A DNA stretch of 37,188 nucleotides from Aggregatilineales bacterium (lineage in GTDB: Bacteria > Chloroflexota > Anaerolineae > Aggregatilineales > Ch27): positions 1-37,188 of the forward strand of contig JARKOQ010000085.1 of assembly GCA_029976005.1 (NCBI GenBank), given 5' to 3'. How positions within the stretch are numbered: the first letter of the stretch is position 1; each line of letters starts with the position of its first letter. Position numbers and translations under genes: made by a program. Below, piece after piece: positions 8,169 to 15,704 of the stretch. The notes under the pieces are model-generated. The model had not been told where the DNA came from and searched no databases. It saw only the letters and a program-made list of their open reading frames with translations.

Positions 8169-9401
8169 TCACACCACCCGCAGCAGCAGCCCCTTCAGAT
8201 ACTCCCCCTCCGGGAAGGTCAGCGCCACCGGGTGATCCGGCCCCGCGCCGAGCGTCTGGATCACCTGGGCTTCGCGCCCGGCGTCGACCAGCGCCCCGAA
8301 CACGATCTTGCGGAACAGGTCGGCCGTTACCCCGCCGGAGCAGGAGAAGGTCAGCAGCATCCCACCCGGCTTGATCAGCTTGAAGGCCAGCAGGTTGATG
8401 TCCTTGTAGCCGCGCGCGGCGCTCTCCACCTGGCGGGCCGACTGGGCGAACTTGGGCGGGTCGAGCACGATGATATCGAACTGGCGGCGCGAATCCCGGC
8501 ACAGGCGCAAATATTGAAACACGTCGCCCACGACGAAATCCTCGTCCGCCGCGTGCAGGCCGTTGAGGGCCACGTTGCGCCGGGCCAGGTCGATTGCTTC
8601 GGCCGACGAATCGACCGTGATCACGCGCCGGGCCAGCCCGTCCAGGGCGTAGACGCTGAAGCCGCCGGTGTAACCGAAGGTGTTGAGCACGTCGCGGGTC
8701 TGGGCCTGGGGGTCGAAGCGCAGCAGGCTGCCCAGCAACTGGCGGTTGTAGCGCTGGTCGAGGTAGAAGCCGGTCTTGTGGCCCAGCCGGACATCCACCA
8801 GGAAGCGCCGCCCGAACTCGTCGATCTCGATCAGGTCGGGCGGCTCCTGCCCGGTCAGGCGGCCGCTGGCGGGAGAAAGCCCTTCCTTCTCGCGCACGTC
8901 GACGTCGCTGCGCTCGTAGATTCCGGCCGGGTGGAGCAGCTCGTCCAGCAGGCCGACCAGCAGCGATTTACGCGCCTCGATGCCCAGGGTCAGGGCTTGC
9001 AGCACCAGCCAGTCGCCATAGCGATCGACCACCAGGCCGGGCAGGTAGTCGTTTTCGGCGTTGACCAGGCGGTAGGCCTGGGGCGTGCCGCCCGCCGCGA
9101 TCAGATTGTCCTCGCCGCGCGCGGCGATGGCGCGCGCCAGCCGCCGCCGCCAGAAGTCGTCGTCGAGCGCTTCGCCCTCGTCCCAGGAGAGCAGGCGCAC
9201 CCGGATCTGGGATTGGGCGTTCCAGTAGCCCCAGGCCAGGAAGCGCCCGGAGTCGTCCGCCACGCGGACCAGCCCGCCGGGGGCCGGGTCGCCGCGCACG
9301 GCCTTGATCGCGCCGGAGAAGACCCAGGGATGGTGGTTCAGGACGGCCTTGGTCCGGTCGGCGTGCAGGATGATGGTGGGGAAATCCGATGGTGTCGTCA
9401 T
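8169..9401 (-). CDS. rlmI: RlmI-type 23S rRNA (cytosine) methyltransferase
   Basis: This is a 410-aa class I SAM-dependent methyltransferase, close to the usual 390-400 aa of the RlmI/YccW family, which makes 5-methylcytosine in 23S rRNA (C1962 in E. coli). An N-terminal PUA RNA-binding domain covers about residues 8-80 (HHPWVFSGAI, then GRFLAWGYWN). A middle EEHEP-like domain includes GHKTGFYLDQR near 207. The SAM motif LNTFGYTGGFSVYA is at 239-252, the catalytic DPPKFA at 314-319 and the second cysteine motif FSCSGG at 352-357. The intact motifs suggest an active housekeeping enzyme. It appears to be a single-gene unit between two repeat-bearing gaps. Confidence 0.92.
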   Translation of the reverse strand: MTTPSDFPTIILHADRTKAVLNHHPWVFSGAIKAVRGDPAPGGLVRVADDSGRFLAWGYWNAQSQIRVRLLSWDEGEALDDDFWRRRLARAIAARGEDNLIAAGGTPQAYRLVNAENDYLPGLVVDRYGDWLVLQALTLGIEARKSLLVGLLDELLHPAGIYERSDVDVREKEGLSPASGRLTGQEPPDLIEIDEFGRRFLVDVRLGHKTGFYLDQRYNRQLLGSLLRFDPQAQTRDVLNTFGYTGGFSVYALDGLARRVITVDSSAEAIDLARRNVALNGLHAADEDFVVGDVFQYLRLCRDSRRQFDIIVLDPPKFAQSARQVESAARGYKDINLLAFKLIKPGGMLLTFSCSGGVTADLFRKIVFGALVDAGREAQVIQTLGAGPDHPVALTFPEGEYLKGLLLRVV

Positions 9402-9488
9402 GCCTCTACGATAGGGCAGGCCGGGCCGGAACGCAAGGGCGAGGCCGTTAGGGACGATTCAATGCAACCCGGATGACCCGGATAGGAT

Positions 9489-9592
9489 GGATTTTCACGG
9501 CTTTGAATAGCTTCCACCGTGAAAATCCTTTGAATCCGTGCAATCTGTGTTGAATTGAAAGGTCGCCTGACCGGCCTGGCCGAACGGCCAGG
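9489..9592. repeat. Inverted repeats upstream of the methyltransferase gene
   Basis: A perfect 12-bp inverted repeat GGATTTTCACGG (9489-9500)/CCGTGAAAATCC (9517-9528) is followed by AATCCGTG and by a CCTGGCCG/CGGCCAGG hairpin (9575-9592). The GTGAAAATCC core recurs in the direct repeats at 11517-11848, and the CCTGGCCGAACG motif recurs at 16093-16104. The rest of the 9402-9748 gap holds only the promoter listed next. Confidence 0.5.
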
Positions 9593-9653
9593 GGGACAGG
9601 TAGTCATTTGGATGGTTTTTATCTATATATGCCACTTTTGGGATGATTGCTTA

Positions 9654-9681
9654 TTGACTTTGTGGATAATTGTACTAGGAT
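9654..9681 (+). promoter_or_regulatory. Promoter for the 73-aa membrane peptide
   Basis: TTGACT (9654-9659) and TAGGAT (9676-9681) are separated by 16 bases in an AT-rich island that contrasts with the GC-rich surroundings. It lies about 65 bases before the ATG at 9749. Confidence 0.5.
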
Positions 9682-9748
9682 TTGAATTGTTCGTCCGTTG
9701 TCTGGAATGCTTGCAAGAGAGTTACTGTTGAAGGGCAAGGAAAATCAC

Positions 9749-9970
9749 ATGGCTGCTCAAACCAACAACATTCGTACGGTCGGCGTTGGCCTCTCGATTG
9801 TGGCCGGCGCGATGCTGTTCGGCGCGCTGGTCCACGCCGTCGGCCAGGGCCAGATGGCGTTCGCCGGCCGGAGCGAAGGCGGCCTCGTCCGGGCGGAACC
9901 GCTCCGCGCCGATGGCGACCTGGGTCTGTTCGTGGTCGTCTATCCGGACGGCAACACCCTGGGCGGCTAG
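9749..9970 (+). CDS. Hypothetical 73-aa single-span membrane protein
   Basis: This small protein has a short polar N-terminus (MAAQTNNIRT), one hydrophobic segment (VGVGLSIVAGAMLFGALVHA, about residues 11-30) and a 43-residue tail ending in LFVVVYPDGNTLGG. The ATG at 9749 is chosen because AAGGA lies 7 bases upstream; an upstream TTG in the same frame is less likely. A clear promoter and a hairpin with a TTTT tail frame it, so it is an independent transcription unit. The hydrophobic segment could be a signal peptide or an anchor. I do not recognise a family. Confidence 0.65.
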   Translation: MAAQTNNIRTVGVGLSIVAGAMLFGALVHAVGQGQMAFAGRSEGGLVRAEPLRADGDLGLFVVVYPDGNTLGG

Positions 9971-9995
9971 CCCGCCACTCTCACGCTCACCCCGG

Positions 9996-10030
9996 CGGGG
10001 ACAGGCCCTTTCGCGGTCTGTCCCCGTTTT
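9996..10030 (+). terminator. Rho-independent terminator
   Basis: CGGGGACAG (9996-10004) pairs with CTGTCCCCG (10018-10026) and is directly followed by TTTT (10027-10030). It ends the 73-aa gene and lies 20 bases before the convergent DinB-family stop codon. Confidence 0.8.
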
Positions 10031-10049
10031 GATTCTCCCCGATCGCGGG

Positions 10050-10553
10050 CTACTCAAGCCCCAGCTTCGCCACGCTCCCCAGGTAATAGACCAGATCGAC
10101 CCGCTCGTGCTTGAAGCCGGAACGGGTGAACATGGCGGCCAGCTCGCTGCGGTGCTCCACGGCGTGGTTGAGGACGTGCCACACCAGCAGCCCCAGGGGA
10201 TGGTGGTAGGTTTCGCCGCGCGTGGTGGTGTAGGTCACCACGCGGGCCGGGTCGCTGCCGAGGACGTAGGCCCGGAATTCGGCGCGGAGCGGTTCCCAGG
10301 CGGCCTCGACCTGATCCAGCGTCTCGTAATCGTCTCGCGTCGAAAAGCGGGCGGGCGGGGTGCCCTGCCAGCGTTGCAGCCAGGCCCGCTGGGCGTCCAT
10401 CATGTGCACCAGTGTGTCGAAGATGATTCCGAAGCCCAACCCCTGCGGGGCGTGCAGGACATCTTCCGGCAATCCCTGGGCCGTGCGCAGCATCGTCTGG
10501 TCGGCCCAGGCGTTGTAATCCAGCATGAGGCGCAGCTCGTCCTGGGTGATCAT
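10050..10553 (-). CDS. DinB-family metal-binding four-helix protein
   Basis: This is a 167-aa protein of the DinB/YfiT four-helix bundle superfamily, at the usual length. The opening motif LDYNAWADQTML and the His triad H50 (LVHMMDAQRAWLQRWQG), H130 and H134 (HVLNHAVEHRSEL) match the divalent-metal site of the family. Family members are metal-dependent thiol-handling or hydrolytic enzymes; many are uncharacterised, so substrate cannot be assigned. The ATG at 10553 is chosen over upstream starts because AAGGG lies 9 bases before it and the protein then begins with the typical MITQDELRLM. It appears monocistronic. Confidence 0.88.
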   Translation of the reverse strand: MITQDELRLMLDYNAWADQTMLRTAQGLPEDVLHAPQGLGFGIIFDTLVHMMDAQRAWLQRWQGTPPARFSTRDDYETLDQVEAAWEPLRAEFRAYVLGSDPARVVTYTTTRGETYHHPLGLLVWHVLNHAVEHRSELAAMFTRSGFKHERVDLVYYLGSVAKLGLE

Positions 10554-10860
10554 GGATTTTTCCCTTTCCGTTGTTTGTATGACACGGCGCAGCAGACCCA
10601 GCATGGCCCTGTGTGCTCGAATGAGCAAGTCCGCGCGGCGCGGCCGTGGGCGCCATGGCTGGGGCGGCCGGGGAGTCGCCGGTCGGGCCGGTTGTCCGGG
10701 TTGCGTCCGGTTGGGGCAGGTTCTTGCGCGCCGCCCCTGCCGGGCGTCAGAAGCGATCCTTCAGGCGGAACAGGCTGGCCGGCGGCGATAGCCGATACGC
10801 CGCCGCGCAACGTCGCGCGGCGGCGGTGTGATTCAGGGGGCGAGGGGCCTCAAGGGTGGA
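10554..10860. other. Intergenic region with one hairpin
   Basis: No gene is supported. The only structure seen is CGCCGCCGCGC (10798-10808)/GCGCGGCGGCG (10815-10825), an 11-bp stem after the 94-aa gene that lacks a T tract. The remainder is GC-rich sequence without recognisable signals. Confidence 0.45.
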
Positions 10861-11145
10861 TCATTCCAGCCGCCGCACCAGATGCAGGGTGGTGTATTTG
10901 GCGACATCCGGGAACTGCTTGCGCCAGGCGGTCTGCTGGGCTTTGAACATATCGGGGAGGGTCTGGCAGAGGGGGGCGTAGGGCACCGTCTCGTCCAGCT
11001 CCGGAAGCTGGTGGATACAGCCGCACAGCGGGCAGCAGCGGAGCCAGCGCTCCTGGTTCACGACCTCGACCAGCGCCTGAGGTTGTCCGTCTGGATGCAG
11101 GGTCAGCTTGAACTGTTTTTGCAGGTGAAGCAGCGCGGCGGGCAT
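10861..11145 (-). CDS. Hypothetical 94-aa protein with a CCxxCxC motif
   Basis: This is a soluble 94-aa protein. The ATG at 11145 is supported by AAAGGAG 9 bases upstream. Around residue 37 it has CCPLCGCIHQLPELDE, a compact Cys cluster that could bind zinc or another metal, and a further Cys in APLCQTLPDMF. The C-terminal part (QQTAWRKQFPDVAKYTTLHLVRRLE) is rich in basic and aromatic residues. No signal peptide or membrane segment is present. I do not recognise the family. It seems to be a single-gene unit. Confidence 0.65.
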   Translation of the reverse strand: MPAALLHLQKQFKLTLHPDGQPQALVEVVNQERWLRCCPLCGCIHQLPELDETVPYAPLCQTLPDMFKAQQTAWRKQFPDVAKYTTLHLVRRLE

Positions 11146-11516
11146 GGGATTTCACTCCTTTACCTGCCCTTTGGCGGGACGGCCGGGGCAGGTCTGGCCG
11201 GGCGGCGGAGGCCGTCCGGTACCACTCGACACTCAACGTTCCCCCGCCGCGCCCGACCCTGAACAGGCCCGCGACCCGGCCCGCGCTGGAACGGAAAAAC
11301 GACCGCAGCCAGCCTCGGCACGGATTGGTTTGGCCCAGCGGGTGGGTTCGGACGCCTGTACTCTTGACTGCCGGGGGCGCGGTGCAGACGGGAGGGTTGG
11401 GGGCGCATGATCCAACCCGGTCTGTGGGACAGATTCTCTCGCCATTTTGATCGGCGAAAGACGCGGATTGACTTATTAAAAGTATATCATGCGGCGGGTT
11501 GTTTCACAAACCGCCG

Positions 11517-11848
11517 GTGGCGCCAGGTGTATTCCGAATGGGGGGCAAGGTCACGGAAAAACAGGAATAGGACACGGATTTACACGGAAAAGGCACGGAA
11601 AAACACGGATTCAAAGCAAAATGGGTGAAAATCCGTGTCCAAAGTTTTTGACTGCCCCCAATCTGAAACACACCCGTGGCGCCGGGTGTATTCCGAATGG
11701 GGGCAAGTCAGGCAGGGCCAATGGAAAAACAGGAATGGGACACGGATTTACACAGAAAAGGCACCGAAAAACACGGATTCAAGGCATCATTTGGTGAAAA
11801 TCCGCTTCCATCCGTTCTATCCGTGTCCAAAGTTTTTTGACTGCCCTC
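11517..11848 (+). repeat. Two long direct repeats before the SH3/Cys array
   Basis: Unit 1 (11517-11660) and unit 2 (11676-11848) both run from GTGGCGCC.GGTGTATTCC through AAAAACAGGAAT, ACACGGATTTACAC, CACGGATTCAA and GTGAAAATCCG to GTGTCCAAAGTTTTT and GACTGCCC. Unit 2 carries two small insertions. The open frames that can be drawn through them are by-products of the repetition. The rest of the 11146-11938 gap has no supported gene; the last 70 bases are the conserved upstream region of the first array gene. Confidence 0.8.
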
Positions 11849-11866
11849 GATCTCGCACCCCGCGCC

Positions 11867-11938
11867 CGGACCTTGACTGTCGCCAACCGCCGTTTGTGAT
11901 ATTCTGAGCATAATCCTCATTCCCCCACGGAGGTAATG
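11867..11938 (+). promoter_or_regulatory. Conserved upstream region of array gene 1
   Basis: This segment (CGGACCTTGACTGTCGCC, then GCCGTTTGTGATATTCTGA and CACGGAGGT) is repeated almost unchanged at 14787-14859 before array gene 5. TTGACT at 11873 is a possible -35, and GGAGG at 11929-11933 is the ribosome site. Conservation through the duplication suggests a shared promoter; the -10 is not clear. Confidence 0.5.
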
Positions 11939-12745
11939 ATGCGTTGGCTATCGGCGGCGGCGCGGAGAAGCACGGGGTTGACTCTCGTCCTGATTTTCGC
12001 CCTTCAGTCCTGCTGTGGCTCCTGTGTCAATGATCTCACGCGGGGTCTGGGAGGGAATCTCACAGAGGCGCTCGCAAGATTATCAACCTCGATCGGCGCT
12101 GTTCCAGACCCATCGACGGGCGCTCAGGACACGTCCGAGCCATGCACGGTGAGCACCGATCGGCAGGACGTGGCGGTGCATGTTGGGCCGGGGGAAGGCC
12201 GCGCGACGCTGCGCTATCTGCCCGCCAACGAAGACATTCAGGTCACCGGCCGCGCGACGGCGGACGATGGCTCCGCCTGGTGGCAGGTGGCGCTGGCGGG
12301 AGTCGCGCAGGCCTGGGTCAGCGCGGCGGATGTGAGCGCCGCCGGGGACTGCGACGGGGTGCCAGAAGTGGCCGCGCCGCCGGTGATCCCCGCCGCGCCA
12401 CAGGGTGGTTCTCAGGGCACGGGCGGCGATTCCGGCGGGACGGCGGGCAGCCGTGCGTGGGGCGCGTGCGGAAGCTGCGCCGACTGCGGGGCCGATCCCA
12501 GCCAGTGCGTGCTCTCCTCCGATGGGCAATGCCTGTGGGACGCGGCCCGCTGCGGTGGGGTCAGCGCGCCACCTTCTGGCGGCAATGCAGCCTGCGTGCC
12601 GGATGGGCAGAGCTATTGCGGCTTCACATCTGAAATGCGGGACTTTTGTGGCACTGGCGAGCTGATGCCGGTCTGGGAGTGCCGCGATTCATGCGGGACA
12701 CTCCTGTATTCAGGTAATCCGGATGGTTGCGGCGGAGACGTTTAG
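11939..12745 (+). CDS. Array gene 1: secreted SH3-like/Cys-rich protein, long form
   Basis: This 268-aa protein starts at MRWLSAAARRSTGL, with GGAGG 5 bases before the ATG at 11939 (an ATG 3 bases earlier is too close to GGAGG). A hydrophobic export segment is at about residues 13-28. An SH3-like domain (about 60-150) has the features VAVHVGPGEGRATLRYL, then WWQVAL, AWVSAADV and GDCDGVPEV, as in bacterial SH3 domains of Chloroflexota. A Gly/Ser linker follows, then a Cys-rich module C-x2-C-x2-C-x6-C-x7-C-x6-C and a second part with about six more Cys (CVPDGQSYCGF to CRDSCG). It probably acts outside the membrane, disulfide-stabilised. Its N-terminus matches gene 5, its linker gene 3 and its tail gene 2. 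Confidence 0.82.
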   Translation: MRWLSAAARRSTGLTLVLIFALQSCCGSCVNDLTRGLGGNLTEALARLSTSIGAVPDPSTGAQDTSEPCTVSTDRQDVAVHVGPGEGRATLRYLPANEDIQVTGRATADDGSAWWQVALAGVAQAWVSAADVSAAGDCDGVPEVAAPPVIPAAPQGGSQGTGGDSGGTAGSRAWGACGSCADCGADPSQCVLSSDGQCLWDAARCGGVSAPPSGGNAACVPDGQSYCGFTSEMRDFCGTGELMPVWECRDSCGTLLYSGNPDGCGGDV

Positions 12746-12807
12746 AGGACCCGAAATCAGATCGTGATAGGCTGGGGACAGTGCTGATCGTATCGGGGGG
12801 ATGAATC

Positions 12808-13503
12808 ATGGGTTGCTGCCTGCAATGGCTCCTGACGGGAGTCGTAGGGTTCCTCGCTTCGCTGGGCTTCTTTGGCTGGACTACCTCGATCGAGCAGCCC
12901 GCCTTGCCGCCGGACGCGCCCTGCACGGTCCTGGCCGAACGGGCGGACGTGCCGGTACGGGTCGGGCCGGGGGAAGGCCGCGCGGTGCGCCTGTTCCTGC
13001 CCGTGGGTCAGGATGTCCCGGTGATTGGCCGGGCCGTGGTCGACGGCGGCGGGTGGTGGCAGGTGGCGCTGGAGGGAGTCGCGCAGGCCTGGGTCAGCGC
13101 GGCGGATGTGACCGCCGCCGGGGCCTGTGACGGGGTGCCGAACGTGGCCGCGCCGCCCATCGTCCTCCCACCGAATGCCACGCAAGAACCGGGGGACGTA
13201 CCCGGCGCGTGGGGCGCGTGTGGGAGTTGCGCCGACTGCGGGGCCGATCCCAGCCAGTGTGTGCTCTCCTCCGATGGGCAATGCCTGTGGGATGCGGCCC
13301 GCTGCGGCGGGGCGGCCGGCGCGCCGCCACCTTCTGGCGGCGGTTCATCCTGCGTGCCGGATGGGCAGAGCTATTGCGGCTTCACATCTGAAATGCGGGA
13401 CTTTTGTGGCACTGGCGAGCTGATGCCGGTCTGGGAGTGCCGCGATTCATGCGGCACGATCACCTATTCAGGCAATCCGGATGGTTGTGGGGGAGAGCAG
13501 TAG
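12808..13503 (+). CDS. Array gene 2: secreted SH3-like/Cys-rich protein, short form
   Basis: This 231-aa paralogue begins MGCCLQWLLTGVVGFLASLG, an N-terminal hydrophobic segment that could be a signal anchor. The SH3-like domain starts near residue 35 (CTVLAERADVPVRVGPGEGR). The linker (NVAAPPIVLPPNATQEPGD) is the type found in gene 5. The Cys-rich module CGSCADCGADPSQCVLSSDG and the tail GFTSEMRDFCGTGELMPVWE are nearly identical to gene 1. GGGGGG lies before the ATG at 12808. The mixture of features from different neighbours points to recombination within the array. Function is unknown; an extracytoplasmic binding role is inferred from the SH3 domain. Confidence 0.8.
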   Translation: MGCCLQWLLTGVVGFLASLGFFGWTTSIEQPALPPDAPCTVLAERADVPVRVGPGEGRAVRLFLPVGQDVPVIGRAVVDGGGWWQVALEGVAQAWVSAADVTAAGACDGVPNVAAPPIVLPPNATQEPGDVPGAWGACGSCADCGADPSQCVLSSDGQCLWDAARCGGAAGAPPPSGGGSSCVPDGQSYCGFTSEMRDFCGTGELMPVWECRDSCGTITYSGNPDGCGGEQ

Positions 13504-13619
13504 GCGGCACAGGAGTCGGCCCACTCCCAGGAAGAACAGGCGCGAGACGTCCCCGAACCACGCGGCCTGTCTTCTCGTGCGGAATTGAACAGAGTCCGCT
13601 GGACTGATGGAGGGAAATC

Positions 13620-14327
13620 ATGGGCTGTCTGCCATCGTGGATTGTGACGCTGCTCCTCAGTCTGTTGCTGGGCGCAGGGCTCATCGGCTGGGACACCACT
13701 CTCCGGCAGCCGCCTGAACCGTGCACCGTCCTGGCCGGGCGGCCGGATGTGCCGGTACGGGTCGGGCCGGGGGAAGGCCGCGCGGTGCGCCTGTTCCTGC
13801 CCGTGGGTCAGGATGTCCCGGTGATTGGCCGGGCCGTGGTCGACGGCGGCGGGTGGTGGCAGGTGGCGCTGGCGGGAGTCGCGCAGGCCTGGGTCAGTGC
13901 GGGGGACGTGACCGCCGCCGGGGCCTGCGACGGGGTGCCGGACGTGGCCGCGCCGCCGGTGATCCCCGCCGCGCCACAGGGTGGTTCTCAGGGCACGGGC
14001 GGCGATTCCGGCGGGACGGCGGGCAGCCGCGCATGGGGCGCGTGTGGGAGTTGCGCCGACTGCGGGGCCGATCCCAGCCAGTGCGTGCTCTCCCCGGACG
14101 GGCAATGCGTGTGGGATGCGGCCCGCTGCGGCGGGGCCGGCGCGTCGCCACCTTCTGGCGGCGGTTCATCCTGCGTGCCGGATGGGCAGAGCTATTGCGG
14201 CCACACGGGCGAGTTCTATGACTACTGCGGCAGCGGGGAACTCAACCCGGAGTGGGAATGCCGCGATTCGTGCGGGACGCTGCTGTATCGCGGCGTGGAC
14301 CCAGCCGGTTGCGGGGGAGATGACTAG
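13620..14327 (+). CDS. Array gene 3: secreted SH3-like/Cys-rich protein, short form
   Basis: This 235-aa paralogue starts MGCLPSWIVTLLLSLLLGAG, with GGAGGG upstream of the ATG at 13620. After the N-terminal hydrophobic segment comes the SH3-like domain (CTVLAGRPDVPVRVGPGEGR, WWQVALAGVAQAWVSAGDV), a Gly/Ser-rich linker shared with gene 1, the Cys-rich module (CGSCADCGADPSQCVLSPDG) and a divergent tail (YCGHTGEFYDYCGSGELNPE). The 116-base upstream gap resembles the one upstream of the decayed copy at 14502, so duplication included intergenic DNA. Confidence 0.8.
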   Translation: MGCLPSWIVTLLLSLLLGAGLIGWDTTLRQPPEPCTVLAGRPDVPVRVGPGEGRAVRLFLPVGQDVPVIGRAVVDGGGWWQVALAGVAQAWVSAGDVTAAGACDGVPDVAAPPVIPAAPQGGSQGTGGDSGGTAGSRAWGACGSCADCGADPSQCVLSPDGQCVWDAARCGGAGASPPSGGGSSCVPDGQSYCGHTGEFYDYCGSGELNPEWECRDSCGTLLYRGVDPAGCGGDD

Positions 14328-14501
14328 ACAGGTCCATTCACGGCAGGGACACAGCACCGCGCAGCCGTTGGAATCCCCATGGACTGATTCCGGCACAGGG
14401 ATCGGCACGACACCGGAGGCAGGCGCGACAGGTCCCAAACCTGCGCGGCCTATCATCTCATGCCAGGCTGAACTTGCCGACCGGACTGCCGGAGGAAAAT
14501 C

Positions 14502-14785
14502 ATGGGCTGTCTGCCCCAGTGGATTGTGACGCTGCTCCTCAGTCTGTTGGTGGGCGGGGGCTTTTCGGAGGGAATGCCTACCTTCAGCGACCGGCCGAGT
14601 CGTGCACCGGCCTGGCCGGGCGGCCGGATGTGCCGGTGCGGGTCAGACCGGGCGAGAGTCGCTCGGTGCGGCTCTACCTGCTCGCCAGCAATGCCGCCTC
14701 TGTCATGGGCCTGGCCTGCTTGCTGGTCGAGGTGGCCCTGATCCAGCGTTGCCTGCTGGCGGCAGGGCTGGCGGGTGGGCACGCG
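14502..14785 (+). pseudogene. Array gene 4: frameshifted and truncated copy
   Basis: The start MGCLPQWIVTLLLSLLVGGG is almost identical to gene 3 and has GGAGG before the ATG. After about residue 25 the homologous reading continues in another frame (ESCTGLAGRPDVPVRVRPGE, then SRSVRLYLLAS), showing a frameshift near 14570-14610. Similarity stops within the SH3-like domain; the linker and Cys-rich module are missing. At 14787 the conserved upstream block of gene 5 begins abruptly, marking a probable duplication or deletion junction. Confidence 0.8.
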
Positions 14786-14786
14786 G

Positions 14787-14859
14787 CCGGACCCTGACTT
14801 TCGCCAGGCGCCGTTTGTGATATTCTGAACATAGTCATCATTCTCCCACGGAGGTGATT
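14787..14859 (+). promoter_or_regulatory. Conserved upstream region of array gene 5
   Basis: This is a near copy of 11867-11938 (CGGACC.TGACT.TCGCCA, then CGCCGTTTGTGATATTCTGA, CCCACGGAGGT). It carries the GGAGG ribosome site 5 bases before the ATG at 14860. Confidence 0.5.
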
Positions 14860-15600
14860 ATGCGTTGGCTATCGGCTGCTGCGCGGAGAAGTACCGGGTT
14901 GACTCTCATCTTGGTTTTCGCCCTTCAGTCCTGCTATGGCTCCTGTGTTGGTGATCTCACGCGGGGTCTGGGAGGGAATCTCACAGAGGCGCTCGCCAGT
15001 TTATCAACTTCAATCGGCGGTCTTCCAAGTTTGTCGACGGGTGCTCAGGGCATGCCCCAGCCATGCACGGTGAGCACCGAACGGCCGGACGTGGCGGTGC
15101 ATGTCGGGCCGGGAGAAACGCGCGCGACGCTGCGCTATCTGCCCGCCAACGAAGACATTCAGGTCACCGGCCGCGCGACGGCGGACGATGGCTCCGCCTG
15201 GTGGCAGGTGGCGCTGGCGGGAGTCGCGCAGGCCTGGGTCAGTGCGGGGGACGTGACCGCCGCCGGGGCCTGTGACGGGGTGCCGAACGTGGCCGCGCCG
15301 CCCATCGTCCTCCCACCGAATGCCACGCAAGAACCGGGGGACGAACCCGGCGCATGGGGCGCGTGCGGGAGCTGCGCCGACTGCGGGGCCGACCCGGGCC
15401 AGTGCGTGCGGTCTCCCGAAGGGCAATGCCTGTGGGACCCGGCCGGCTGCGGGGGAATCGGCCCGACGCCCAGGTCCGGCTGCGTGCCCGATGGGTCGAG
15501 CTACTGCGTCTACACGTACACGGTTGTTTGTTCGCCGTATCAGACCCGGAACTGCTACGATTCGTGCGGCGCGCTCCTCTCCACGACCTGTATGCCATAA
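14860..15600 (+). CDS. Array gene 5: secreted SH3-like/Cys-rich protein, long form
   Basis: This 246-aa paralogue shares its N-terminus with gene 1 (MRWLSAAARRSTGL, LTRGLGGNLTEAL, LSTSIG). The SH3-like domain is about residues 65-145 (VAVHVGPGETRATLRYL, WWQVALAGVAQAWVSAGDV). Its linker matches gene 2. The first Cys-rich module is kept (CGSCADCGADPGQCVRSPEG), but the C-terminal tail is unlike the other copies (SYCVYTYTVVCSPYQTRNCY). GTG at 14854 is a possible but less likely start, as it overlaps GGAGG. A strong hairpin follows the stop at 15650-15676. Confidence 0.8.
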   Translation: MRWLSAAARRSTGLTLILVFALQSCYGSCVGDLTRGLGGNLTEALASLSTSIGGLPSLSTGAQGMPQPCTVSTERPDVAVHVGPGETRATLRYLPANEDIQVTGRATADDGSAWWQVALAGVAQAWVSAGDVTAAGACDGVPNVAAPPIVLPPNATQEPGDEPGAWGACGSCADCGADPGQCVRSPEGQCLWDPAGCGGIGPTPRSGCVPDGSSYCVYTYTVVCSPYQTRNCYDSCGALLSTTCMP

Positions 15601-15649
15601 GGGGCGGGCGTTTCCGTTCGGGGTGTTCCTGTGAGGCAAGGCAAACAAA

Positions 15650-15676
15650 CCGGGCCGGTCAACCTGACCGGCCCGG
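15650..15676. terminator. Bidirectional terminator
   Basis: CCGGGCCGGTC (15650-15660) and GACCGGCCCGG (15666-15676) form a perfect 11-bp stem with a 5-base loop between two convergent genes. On the minus strand the stem is followed by TTTGTTTG. Confidence 0.75.
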
Positions 15677-15704
15677 CGTCTGATGTTCGGGTGATGGCGG
15701 CGGG

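Noticed and set aside
11407..11907. Several short open frames with KTGxGHGFT-like text
   Set aside because: They are translations of the direct repeats and differ in frame between copies.
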